A stretch of DNA of 18,400 nucleotides from Cyanobacteria bacterium UBA11370 (GTDB taxonomy: Bacteria > Cyanobacteriota > Cyanobacteriia > Cyanobacteriales > Coleofasciculaceae): NCBI GenBank assembly GCA_003486645.1, contig DNGI01000023.1, positions 7,509 through 25,908 on the forward strand, read 5' to 3'. The position numbers and the translations under genes are program-made. Under the pieces are notes generated by a model. The model made no database searches, was not told the origin of the DNA, and saw only the letters and a program-made list of their open reading frames with translations. Position 1 is the first letter of the stretch. Each line of letters opens with the position of its first letter. Shown in pieces: positions 1 to 7,902 of the stretch.

Positions 1-12
1 AGTAAAGATGCT

Positions 13-1521
13 TTACCTCATATCATATCCAAATAAATTCGGGTCAACGTCTCCTAATTTCAAATCCCCCAATCCATACTCTACCCAACGCCTTTCTACC
101 ATCGCTGCAATATCCGGATCAGACTCCAAAACTTCGCCCCATTCATGGTCAGTTTCTGGCGGAATCTTAGTAGTTGCATCGATTCCCATCCGTCCCCCTA
201 ACCCAATCTTTTCACTGGCAAAATCCAAACTATCAAACGGTGTATTCGGCAGAATAAACACATCTCGAACTGGGTCAACTTTGGAACTAATTGCCCATAC
301 CACCTGACGCGGATCACGGATATTAATATTCTTATCTACCACAATCACAAACTTAGTATAAGTAAACTGAGGTAAAGCACTCCAAAATGCCAAAGCTGCC
401 CGTCGTGCTTGACCTGGATACGCTTTATCAATGGAAATAATTGCCGCCTTGTAACTCAGGGCTTCCATTGGTAAGAAAAAGTCAACAATTTCTGATACTT
501 GTTGTCGCAAAATCGGGGTATAAATACGATTTAGAGCAATAGCCATCATTGCTTCTTCTTTGGGGGGACGACCGCTAAATGTGGTTAAATAAATTGGGTC
601 TTTACGATGGGTCATGCAATGGAAACGAATTAGGGGTGAATCTTCTACCCCACCGTAATATCCCATGTGATCTCCAAAAGGGCCATCTGGCATCATTTCT
701 CCTGGCGTGATTGTCCCTTCTAAAACAAATTCCGAGTCTGCTGGTACTTCTAAATCTAAGGTTTTACACTTGGCTAACTGCACCCCAGAACCACCGTATA
801 ATCCAGCAAATAACCATTCGGATAAATCGACCGGAATCGGTGTAGCGGCTGCCATAATAATTAAAGGATCGACACCCAACGCGATCGCAATTTCTAATTT
901 CTTCCCATTTTGGGCAGCTTTCCGCAAATGTCTCGCCCCACCCCGTACCGACAACCAATGTACTGTCATCGTATTGTGCGATTGCAATTGCAACCGATAA
1001 ACCCCGACATTCGGAATACCAGTTTCACAATCTTTTGTAATCACTAATCCCAAGGTAATAATCTTACCCGCATCACCGGGATAAGGACGAATTAAAGGTA
1101 ATTTATTTAAATCCAAAGCATCGCCTTCAATCACAACTTGATGACAAGCGGGGAAAAAATCCCGCCCCGGTTTCGCTTTAATAACATCAAATAATACCTT
1201 GCCAAAATCTATAGCCTGAGAAATCTTTTTCGGTGGTTTGGGTTGTTGCAGCATTCCTAATTTTTTACCCAAATCTTCCAATTCCTGGGGGTGTTCCATA
1301 TTCATCGCCCAACAAACCCGTTGTTCAGTTCCCATTAAGTTAATAGCGATAGGAAAGGATGAACCCTTGACATTTTCAAACAGGAGTGCAGAACCACCTG
1401 CTTGTAGCATTCGGTTGGATATCTCAGCAATTTCTAAATCAGGATCAACCAGTGCCGTAATTCGACGTAATTGTCTCCGTTCTTCGAGTAGTTTGATGAA
1501 TCCCCGTAAATCTCTTGCCAT
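13..1521 (-). CDS. ubiD: UbiD family prenyl-FMN-dependent decarboxylase
   Basis: A 502-residue protein of the UbiD family, which uses prenylated FMN and a divalent metal to decarboxylate aromatic or unsaturated acids. In cyanobacteria the expected role is decarboxylation of 4-hydroxy-3-polyprenylbenzoate in plastoquinone synthesis. Visible family signatures are an NVGVYR stretch at residues 171-176 (the Asn matches the metal ligand of E. coli UbiD), RGGARH at 193-198 (cofactor phosphate region), SEW at 234-236 (E235 matches the second metal ligand) and GPFGDHMGYY at 280-289, whose D284 matches the catalytic acid. Length is normal for the family. The ATG at 1521 begins MARDLRGF, a typical N-terminus. 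It diverges from the NYN gene with a 71-base spacer. The family is certain; the exact substrate is inferred from the lineage. Confidence 0.93.
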   Translation of the reverse strand: MARDLRGFIKLLEERRQLRRITALVDPDLEIAEISNRMLQAGGSALLFENVKGSSFPIAINLMGTEQRVCWAMNMEHPQELEDLGKKLGMLQQPKPPKKISQAIDFGKVLFDVIKAKPGRDFFPACHQVVIEGDALDLNKLPLIRPYPGDAGKIITLGLVITKDCETGIPNVGVYRLQLQSHNTMTVHWLSVRGGARHLRKAAQNGKKLEIAIALGVDPLIIMAAATPIPVDLSEWLFAGLYGGSGVQLAKCKTLDLEVPADSEFVLEGTITPGEMMPDGPFGDHMGYYGGVEDSPLIRFHCMTHRKDPIYLTTFSGRPPKEEAMMAIALNRIYTPILRQQVSEIVDFFLPMEALSYKAAIISIDKAYPGQARRAALAFWSALPQFTYTKFVIVVDKNINIRDPRQVVWAISSKVDPVRDVFILPNTPFDSLDFASEKIGLGGRMGIDATTKIPPETDHEWGEVLESDPDIAAMVERRWVEYGLGDLKLGDVDPNLFGYDMR

Positions 1522-1592
1522 AATTAAGATGTGTAAACCTGTTTCTTTCTCTTATTATGGACTAATAAAGTCCCCTTGGTGTGGGTGGTGAT

Positions 1593-3362
1593 ATGTCAGA
1601 TCATTTAAGTTTGCCATTAGTAAGTGATTCGGATGCGATCGCGGAAATTAGCCGGAGTGTTTACCAAGCGATCCTGGATATTCAGCAGCAGCAACCAGAA
1701 CTCCTGTATGAAAAGTACAGGACGATTCAGTGGTGTGATACCCGTTATCAATCTGCTATTTCAAATAAGCTGAACACTGCACTCAAGGAGATTCAAGACT
1801 GGAATCCCCGACTTGTCAAAGTCCGACGATTGCTGCAAAGTATCTTCATTCCCAACTATTTTAACACTCCAGAGTTTAAAGAATTGCTTGTAAAAATTCG
1901 TGCCTTAATACCCCATAAAACTCAATCAGTATCAGACGGATTACTCAGTGCAGAACCTACTCAATCTACGATATCGCTGTCTCGTGTAGCTAACCCTTCT
2001 CCCGGCGGAATTGCTATCCTGTTGCTTGATGTCGAAAACCTACAATTGGATATTGAAACTGAACAATTTATAGCTGGAATCTGTACGTATCCGATTCAAA
2101 TTAAAGTAGCCTTTGCTAATTGGCGCAGCATGGGTAAAAAAGATATTGAATTCCACAGTCGGGGTTATGAATTGATTCATGTTCCTCCAGGCAAGGACAG
2201 TGCTGATGTTAAAATGGCGACGGTTGGGTCTTCAATTTTTGTGCATTATCCCACAGCACGAGAAGTGCTAGTTTGTTCTTCAGATGGGGTTATGACTCAT
2301 CTTTACAACACTCTCCAGACTCATGGATTAACTGTGTATCTCGTCCGAAGACAAGGGGATACTATAACGGTTTTAAACAGTAAAACGAACCAAACTCAAA
2401 CTCATTCGCTAAATGCTCCATCAGCTATTCCATCAGTTGAGCAATTTATCACTCAGCTTAAAGATATTATTAAAGACGAACAAAACCGAACAGGAAATCC
2501 TTGGATCAAGCTTTCTATAATTTCTACTCGATTTCAAACTCAGTACAAGATAACAATCAGTCAAATTGTAGCGAATCATTTTCCTGGAAAGAGAGCGAGA
2601 GATATTTTTATCGATTATCCTAATGAATTTGTGATTCATCAGTTATCTGATAAATCGGAATTATATGTCACAATTTTTGATATTGAGCATCCTGGCACTT
2701 CTGGTATCGAACCTAATACCACTGATGTTAGAATACCCCAAACTCCAGACCCGCCTTTACTACCTTTTAAATCGAAAGTAGAACTAGAACACGCATTAAT
2801 CAAAATTGTCAAGACCTTAACAGCTAACTCTAGCCAGAAGTCAGTTCCCATTTCAAACATAGGTACTGAGTTTCACAAGCAATATAATCAACCAATTACT
2901 AAGGTAATTAAAACCTTAAATTTAGAAATTAAATTCCCTCAATTTTTACAAGCGTGTAGCGGATTAAAACTAAACAAGAGTGGCAATGCCTATCAAGTTA
3001 CATTTGACTCTCTAAATAGTAACGAGGCGACCAAAATAAAACCTACTAATCAAAAAGAAAATGAATCAAGTATAAACCTAATTACTTCGGTAGAAGAATT
3101 AGAAAAGATTATTGCAGAAATGATTATTAAACTAAGTAAGGCATCTAACACAAATGATGTATCAGTTAATCTTATAAAAAAAGAATTCTTAGACCAATAC
3201 AAGATAACAGCAGATGCAAGTGTTAAAAAATTTCAACCTGATTCTAGTCTGATTAAATTTTTGCGATCGCCCTTGGCGCTGCGCTTCGCGCAATCGCGTC
3301 CCACCCTATTTAAATTAACGTTGGTTAATAAGGATTATCGAGTAGCGATCATTCACCCTTAG
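1593..3362 (+). CDS. NYN-domain putative RNase with three OST-HTH/LOTUS-like repeats
   Basis: A 589-residue protein. Residues 138-265 look like a NYN (PIN-like, LabA/DUF88-type) nuclease domain: LLLDVENL (D146, N149), KDSADVK (D202, D205) and CSSDG (D231) supply the acidic metal-binding residues expected of the fold. Three divergent winged-helix repeats follow at about 282-365, 396-472 and 498-580. The first resembles OST-HTH/LOTUS domains most clearly. Together this suggests an RNA-processing or RNA-degrading enzyme with RNA-binding repeats; the target is unknown. The N-terminal 135 residues are helical and unassigned. I chose the ATG at 1593; an in-frame GTG at 1581 would add four residues. 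A HIP1-rich repeat (3261-3304) encodes part of the third repeat, so that domain may be distorted. The gene stands alone between ubiD and the exbB operon. Confidence 0.8.
   Translation: MSDHLSLPLVSDSDAIAEISRSVYQAILDIQQQQPELLYEKYRTIQWCDTRYQSAISNKLNTALKEIQDWNPRLVKVRRLLQSIFIPNYFNTPEFKELLVKIRALIPHKTQSVSDGLLSAEPTQSTISLSRVANPSPGGIAILLLDVENLQLDIETEQFIAGICTYPIQIKVAFANWRSMGKKDIEFHSRGYELIHVPPGKDSADVKMATVGSSIFVHYPTAREVLVCSSDGVMTHLYNTLQTHGLTVYLVRRQGDTITVLNSKTNQTQTHSLNAPSAIPSVEQFITQLKDIIKDEQNRTGNPWIKLSIISTRFQTQYKITISQIVANHFPGKRARDIFIDYPNEFVIHQLSDKSELYVTIFDIEHPGTSGIEPNTTDVRIPQTPDPPLLPFKSKVELEHALIKIVKTLTANSSQKSVPISNIGTEFHKQYNQPITKVIKTLNLEIKFPQFLQACSGLKLNKSGNAYQVTFDSLNSNEATKIKPTNQKENESSINLITSVEELEKIIAEMIIKLSKASNTNDVSVNLIKKEFLDQYKITADASVKKFQPDSSLIKFLRSPLALRFAQSRPTLFKLTLVNKDYRVAIIHP
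3261..3304. repeat. HIP1-containing GC-rich repeat inside the NYN gene
   Basis: A GC-rich block in an AT-rich gene. It starts with GCGATCGC, contains two GCGC arms around a TTC loop and ends with ATCGCG, like small palindromic repeats scattered in cyanobacterial genomes. It is read in frame as about 14 residues near the C-terminus of the NYN protein. Confidence 0.55.
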
Positions 3363-3527
3363 CCTTCTACACCCCATAAGCGCCTTTTTTAACGACACCT
3401 TATTCAATCATTTACCTGAAATTAACCAGCCGCAGACAAAAATTCCTATATGCTAGCGTGGAAAATGCCTGATATGGTTAAATCAACATCAAGCTTACCT
3501 ATCCCGAAGGGAGTTTTCTGAATTATT

Positions 3528-4235
3528 ATGACAAGATTGTATGATTTATTCCTGAAAGGTGGGCCAGTCATGTGGCCCATTCTAGGATTATCAATTTTAG
3601 CAATATCTTGTGCCCTAGACCGAGCCTGGTTTTGGTTTCGGTTATTGACTCAAGAAGATCGAATTGTCCATGATGTCTTGGATGCGGCTCGTTATGATTT
3701 GCAAAAAGCAGCAGAAATTGCAGATTATGCCAAATTTTTACCAATTGGTCGCTTTCTTTTGGCTCCTTTAAAACTTAAGCAACCCACACCTGAAACCTTT
3801 CGTCTAGCAATGGAAGCAGCAGGAGATAAAGAGTTTGTTCAAATGCGAAAGGGTGACAAGCTTCTGGAAACTATTGTCGCTCTTGCTCCTCTATTAGGTT
3901 TACTGGGAACGGTGACGGGTTTAATTGGAACCTTCAACAATCTTAACATTGGTGGAGGAGGTAGCTCTCTTGAAGCATCTAAAGCTGCTGCTGGGATTGG
4001 TGAGGCTCTAATCACTACAGCAGCAGGTATGATTGTAGCAATTTTAGCCCTAATTATTTTCCGGGTTCAGGTGACTTTACAGTCTCAGCAGATGGAGTAT
4101 TTTTCTGAAGTTGGGAGTCAGTTAGAGTTAATCTATCGTCAAGTTTGGTATGAATCCTCTACTCCTAATTCCCACCATGCTTTACCTAGCTCTACGGCTT
4201 ACCAGAGTGATTCTTTATCAGTAGAAGAATACTAA
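3528..4235 (+). CDS. exbB: ExbB/TolQ/MotA-family proton channel subunit
   Basis: A 235-residue inner-membrane protein of the ExbB/TolQ family, which forms a pentamer around an ExbD dimer and couples proton flow to work on the envelope. Three membrane segments are visible at about 14-36, 116-138 and 158-180. The second contains APLLGLLGTVTGLIGTF (120-136). The third begins GIGEALITTAAGM (156-168). These carry the conserved Thr residues (T130, T163/T164) and Glu (E159) expected to line the channel. The length and three-segment topology fit ExbB rather than MotA. It heads an operon with two exbD genes, 30 bases before the first. A possible ribosome-binding sequence AAGGGAG lies at 3507-3513, rather far (14 bases) from the ATG. 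Three TonB-like genes converge on the operon. Confidence 0.93.
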   Translation: MTRLYDLFLKGGPVMWPILGLSILAISCALDRAWFWFRLLTQEDRIVHDVLDAARYDLQKAAEIADYAKFLPIGRFLLAPLKLKQPTPETFRLAMEAAGDKEFVQMRKGDKLLETIVALAPLLGLLGTVTGLIGTFNNLNIGGGGSSLEASKAAAGIGEALITTAAGMIVAILALIIFRVQVTLQSQQMEYFSEVGSQLELIYRQVWYESSTPNSHHALPSSTAYQSDSLSVEEY

Positions 4236-4265
4236 TTTTAATCATAAATTAAATAAAGTGAATTT

Positions 4266-4703
4266 ATGCGATTTAGAAATCACCGAAAAAGCTCCTCAAT
4301 ACCCGAAGTCAACCTAGTCCCGATGATGGATGTGTTGATGTCAGTTTTAACGTTTTTTATCATCATTTCTATGAGTTTTAGTAGTCAAATTACGGCAGAT
4401 GTTGAGTTACCCCAGGCTAGTACGGGTCAAGTTAAAGCGGGTAATAGTGGAGGTGGAGTAAGAGAAGAAAAAAGCCCAGATCCTCTGGTGATTGGATTGA
4501 ACAATCAGGGCCAGATCTTACTTGCTAATCAACCCGTTGATAAAACTCAAATGGCGGACAAAATAATATCATATCTCTCAGAAAAGCCCGATGGGGTTGT
4601 GATCTTAAAGGCAGACCGGAAGTTATCCTACAAAAAAGTCGAAGAAATTTTAAGTGAAATGCAAAAACTAGGAGGCGATCGCATTTCTTTAGCACTTCAA
4701 TAA
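4266..4703 (+). CDS. exbD: ExbD/TolR-family protein with intact proton-carrying Asp
   Basis: A 145-residue ExbD/TolR protein with a short cytoplasmic N-terminus, one membrane helix (about 20-38) and a periplasmic domain. The motif PEVNLVPMMDVLMSVL (13-28) carries D22 at the position of the essential proton-translocating Asp of ExbD (E. coli D25). The periplasmic part ends with the usual pattern of a VVILKADRKLSYKKVEEIL strand-helix unit and a C-terminal DRISLAL strand. It lies 30 bases after exbB and 64 bases before a second exbD whose first 26 residues are clearly related, so the pair probably arose by tandem duplication. Confidence 0.93.
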   Translation: MRFRNHRKSSSIPEVNLVPMMDVLMSVLTFFIIISMSFSSQITADVELPQASTGQVKAGNSGGGVREEKSPDPLVIGLNNQGQILLANQPVDKTQMADKIISYLSEKPDGVVILKADRKLSYKKVEEILSEMQKLGGDRISLALQ

Positions 4704-4767
4704 TCGGTTTTTGGATGTTGGATTTAATCAAAAAATCGCTCAAACAAACCTAGTTCCTTTTATATCT

Positions 4768-5196
4768 ATGCGGTTTAAAAACCAGCCACAACATTCTTCT
4801 ATGCCAGTCGTTGACCTCATCCCCATGCTGAATGTGATGATGTCAGTATTGGCATTTTTTGTCCTCATCTCTACAACATTGAGCAGTTTACAGGTCGTAG
4901 ATGTGCAATTACCGAGCGATGAGCAAGGTCAAATTCAGCCGACTAATCCACCAGAACCCCTGATTGTCCAGTTAAATTCTCAAGGGGAACAAGTGCAACT
5001 TTTAGTTGGTAATCAACCCATTACTAAAGAACAGCTATTTCAACAAATACAAGCCTATTTAGGGCAAAATCCTCAAGGTGCTGTTCTACTGACGGCTAAT
5101 TCAAATGTGGATTACGAACAGGTTATTCAACTGTTAGCTCAAATGCGAGATGTGGGAGGCGATCGCGTTTCTTTAGCCATTAATAGTAGTTCTTAA
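4768..5196 (+). CDS. exbD: Second ExbD/TolR paralogue lacking the canonical Asp
   Basis: A 142-residue ExbD/TolR protein, paralogue of the preceding gene. The start at ATG 4768 is chosen because MRFKN aligns with MRFRN of the first copy; the open frame runs 19 codons further upstream, but that stretch has no counterpart. The membrane motif reads PVVDLIPMLNVMMSVLAF (13-30). N22 (codon AAT) replaces the proton-carrying Asp, while D16 (codon GAC) replaces Asn16 of the first copy. The periplasmic domain is complete, with GAVLLTANSNVDYEQVIQLL and a terminal DRVSLAI strand. It may form a mixed dimer with the first ExbD inside the ExbB ring; this is an inference. No clear ribosome-binding sequence precedes the ATG. 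The gene ends 21 bases from the convergent TonB-like gene. Confidence 0.9.
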   Translation: MRFKNQPQHSSMPVVDLIPMLNVMMSVLAFFVLISTTLSSLQVVDVQLPSDEQGQIQPTNPPEPLIVQLNSQGEQVQLLVGNQPITKEQLFQQIQAYLGQNPQGAVLLTANSNVDYEQVIQLLAQMRDVGGDRVSLAINSSS

Positions 5197-5217
5197 ATTA
5201 AAAATATATTCTTCAAA

Positions 5218-6351
5218 CTAAAATGAAAAATCATCTAAGCTAATAATAGCTGTTCCTGAACCATCTTGAGTGGGAATCAGTTGGATAAAGCCCTTAAAAC
5301 TATTTTTACTAACTGGATAAATTAGTCCATTTTGCCTCAAGTCTATGGGGTTATCTACTCTAAATTCGCTATTGCTCAATGCTCTATTCAAGTCAGAACC
5401 TAGCTGTGCAGGCCTTTTTCCAGGAAATATCCCAAAGTCATTATATTTACCCCCTGCTAATTTACTTGTTATATCCGACGTAAGTTCTTTCGTTGAAGCA
5501 ACTTCAATAACCTGTCTAATGATGTTTTTAAACTCCCTTTCTTCTTCACTATTTGCCTCTAAATTAGCGATATCTTTACGATCTAGTTGATTGTCTGAAA
5601 GAAAGATAACCGTATTTTCTCCTATCTTAATCAAGTGAAGATATTGAGAGACATTATTTTTAGATACTTGATAAATTTGTAGGTCAACATGATCTATAGT
5701 TGGAGAAGCTAAGGTATATTTCCTAGCGGATAGCTCTTTGCCGTAGTATTTAATAAGTTGACCAAGTGGCTGGTTGACATTCCGAGCTGAGGAATCAGCC
5801 TCTTTAGAGAGTACACCTAATGAACCAACTTGAGCATTTTCTGGAAAAGGAAAATTACTTAGAAAATCTTCGAGAGGATCGTTAATGTTAGTATTCTTAC
5901 TATCAGTTTCACTACCACTAGTACCCTTAGAATCTGACTCAGAGTTTGGGGATTTAGATGATGAAGACTGTGATGATTCTGATTCTTGTGGCGCTGATGG
6001 AGAAGTTTCGGCTTGAGAGTTAAGGTTTGATTTTTGCTGAACTTGATAGTTAATTGGGTTGGCTATCTGTTGTTGGGGTTGGTTAGGAGTTGATAAATTC
6101 GGCTGAGGAGTAAGTTGAGGAGTTGGTTTTGGGGAAGGTTGAGGAGACGATCCAGAAGAAAATTTAGCCGCAGAAGGTAACTTGGTAATCTTAACAGTTT
6201 CCTCTTTTTCAGCAGACTCAAACTTTTCTAGATTAGAGGATATTGGTATCATGAGCAGTAGCGCGTGCAACACTAAGGAAATGAAAAGCATGGGATGAGC
6301 GAACATCCGTACCGGGGTAGGTAACTTTTTCAGGAAGTCAAGTCGCTTCAT
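5218..6351 (-). CDS. TonB-like envelope protein, third of three paralogues
   Basis: A 377-residue protein of unknown function with a TonB-like N-terminus. A basic cytoplasmic stretch is followed by one membrane helix (about 18-38) containing S25-x-x-x-H29, the SxxxH signature through which TonB contacts ExbB/ExbD. Residues 45-155 are a Pro/Ser/Gln-rich linker, likely disordered in the periplasm. The C-terminal half holds two related units of about 60 residues (196-254 and 316-374): helix, then a strand with IYQVSK or IYPVSK, a strand YLHLIKI or FIQLIPT, and a final strand NTVIFLS or TAIISLD. A canonical TonB C-terminal domain is absent. Start ATG at 6351 follows AAAGGA six bases upstream. It is the last gene of a minus-strand series behind pstB and converges with exbB-exbD-exbD. 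Confidence 0.8.
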   Translation of the reverse strand: MKRLDFLKKLPTPVRMFAHPMLFISLVLHALLLMIPISSNLEKFESAEKEETVKITKLPSAAKFSSGSSPQPSPKPTPQLTPQPNLSTPNQPQQQIANPINYQVQQKSNLNSQAETSPSAPQESESSQSSSSKSPNSESDSKGTSGSETDSKNTNINDPLEDFLSNFPFPENAQVGSLGVLSKEADSSARNVNQPLGQLIKYYGKELSARKYTLASPTIDHVDLQIYQVSKNNVSQYLHLIKIGENTVIFLSDNQLDRKDIANLEANSEEEREFKNIIRQVIEVASTKELTSDITSKLAGGKYNDFGIFPGKRPAQLGSDLNRALSNSEFRVDNPIDLRQNGLIYPVSKNSFKGFIQLIPTQDGSGTAIISLDDFSF

Positions 6352-6480
6352 GGGAGTCCTTTAGCATTCTGGCGGGGTAAAACTCAGCTGAACTTAACCT
6401 TACTGGCATGATCAATCAGCAAGTCAGTCGTTAGATGACTCTTACCTCTTTACTTTACTCACATCCAGACGTAACGACAG

Positions 6481-6517
6481 ACAAAAAGGTTTTCTTCGTG
6501 TAACCTTACCTTTTTGT
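6481..6517 (-). terminator. Possible hairpin terminator between two TonB-like genes
   Basis: A perfect 10-base inverted repeat (ACAAAAAGGT at 6481-6490, ACCTTTTTGT at 6508-6517) with a 17-base loop, 10 bases after the stop of the 435-residue gene. Read on the minus strand, the T-run lies in the second arm, so it could act as a weak or bidirectional terminator. The stem is A/T-rich. It sits in the largest gap (176 bases) of the gene series. Confidence 0.4.
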
Positions 6518-6527
6518 ATCACTCACT

Positions 6528-7835
6528 TCAATGGCTAGGGTCATTCTGAGACAATAAAATAGCTGTTCTCGAAACTTCCCCAGCGTTAGTAGATACCAAA
6601 ATCATATAAATTTTTAAATCATCTTTCTTGATTTCATAAAGCTCTCCATCCCCATAAGTTCCAACTTTCTCAATCTTAAATTTATCCTCTCCTTTGCTTA
6701 ACTCACTGCTTATTCTAGAAGCAAGTTGTTCGGGAGAGATAGGTTGAGAAGGCGATGTTATCACTTCCAATCTGTCTAGAAGCAAGGTTTCTATAATCTG
6801 CTCTACATTATCTGTTTGGCGATTGAGTTTTTGCAAAGTTTCACTTTGAGACAATTGATCAAAATCTGACGGTCTAATTTTTTTAAGTTGCAGGTCTTGA
6901 TTATCTCTTATCTTTTGTTTAAAGGCATCATAAAAATCTGAAATAAAATCACTCTTTTTGGGTGTTTCTTTAATTTGCAACTCTTCCAGACTATGAATCT
7001 TGTTATCAACAAAAATAGCTGTTTTCCCGTCTTTATAAATTAAATGTAAAAATTGAATCGGTTCGCCCTTTGATACTTGATAAACTTTAAAATTATCTTG
7101 CTCAGTTTTTGTAATTATCGTAAACCCTTTATCCTTGAGCTGCTTCTCAAAATTTCTAGCTACGTCTTGTAACTCATCTATTGTGTAATAGATATAAGTC
7201 GAATCATTAAATTTGGGGTTTAATATCCCACCCGAAGTCAGCCACGATCCAAGATAATAAGGAAAACCTCTAATAAAATTCCCCATAGATGTTAAACCAG
7301 GCTTTTGCTGGGATGTATCTAGAGGTTGTTGTGGTTCTGGTATTGAGCTTGATACGTCTGGAGTTTGTTGCTGTGAAAAGGTGGGGATACTTGCAGATGT
7401 TTGATTCTGAGGTGGGTTGGATGATGACTCAGGATTAGAGTTGGGTTCTGACTGAGAAACCGAAGAGGTTGATGAAGGTTGGCGAGTAGAGGTAGAGGGT
7501 TTTTGAGACGAGGATTCATTAGTCGTTTTAGTAATATTCGGTTTAGCAGTTGTTTGGTTAGTAGCAAGTTTAGGGTCTGATTTTTGTTCAGATAATTCTT
7601 CCTTGTCTGATGTAGCGTTAGTTTGATTGCTAGAAATTTGTGAAGTTGGTTGTTGAGAAGGGGAAGATTGAACTTGGATCTCTTTTTCGTCCTCTGATGA
7701 CTTAGGTTTTTCTGGATCAGCACTTACAGGTATCATTAAAAGTAGACCATGCAAGACAAAAGCTACTAACAACATTGGTGCAAAGAAACCTTGTCGTGAA
7801 GGTCGTGAATTATAGAAGGGATCGAGGTGTTTCAT
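6528..7835 (-). CDS. TonB-like envelope protein, second of three paralogues
   Basis: A 435-residue protein, paralogue of its two neighbours; function unknown. The membrane helix (about 18-38) reads MLLVAFVLHGLLLMIP, so the TonB-type signature is A25-x-x-x-H29: the His is kept but the Ser is replaced. Residues 40-180 are a very long Ser/Gln/Thr/Pro-rich low-complexity linker. Two copies of the shared unit follow: about 187-277, with VYQVSKGEPIQFLHLI and TAIFVDN, and about 367-430, with LYEIKKDDLKIYMILV and TAILLSQ. A helical, charged segment lies between them. AAAGAG precedes the ATG at 7835. It lies 67 bases behind the first paralogue with no terminator visible between them. The first unit starts FPYYLGS, matching FPFPENAQVGS in the third paralogue. 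Confidence 0.78.
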   Translation of the reverse strand: MKHLDPFYNSRPSRQGFFAPMLLVAFVLHGLLLMIPVSADPEKPKSSEDEKEIQVQSSPSQQPTSQISSNQTNATSDKEELSEQKSDPKLATNQTTAKPNITKTTNESSSQKPSTSTRQPSSTSSVSQSEPNSNPESSSNPPQNQTSASIPTFSQQQTPDVSSSIPEPQQPLDTSQQKPGLTSMGNFIRGFPYYLGSWLTSGGILNPKFNDSTYIYYTIDELQDVARNFEKQLKDKGFTIITKTEQDNFKVYQVSKGEPIQFLHLIYKDGKTAIFVDNKIHSLEELQIKETPKKSDFISDFYDAFKQKIRDNQDLQLKKIRPSDFDQLSQSETLQKLNRQTDNVEQIIETLLLDRLEVITSPSQPISPEQLASRISSELSKGEDKFKIEKVGTYGDGELYEIKKDDLKIYMILVSTNAGEVSRTAILLSQNDPSH

Positions 7836-7902
7836 AGATGCTCTTTAGCCGGAACATATAGTAAGTTTAACTGTTAATACTTATCACTAACTTAGGGAAA
7901 AA

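Noticed and set aside
1559..1573. Inverted repeat GGACT-aataa-AGTCC between ubiD and the NYN gene
   Set aside because: Only five paired bases; it could be an operator but chance is a sufficient explanation.
3363..3527. Search for a promoter before exbB
   Set aside because: AT-rich words such as TATATG are present, but no convincing paired -35 and -10 boxes or known operator could be named.
4711..4767. Upstream extension of the second exbD by 19 codons from a TTG
   Set aside because: The first paralogue begins exactly at the residue matching ATG 4768, so the extension is probably untranslated.
7319..7723. Open frames on the minus strand within the TonB-like genes (also 8310-8600)
   Set aside because: Leu/Asn/Lys-rich shadows of the low-complexity linkers in another frame.
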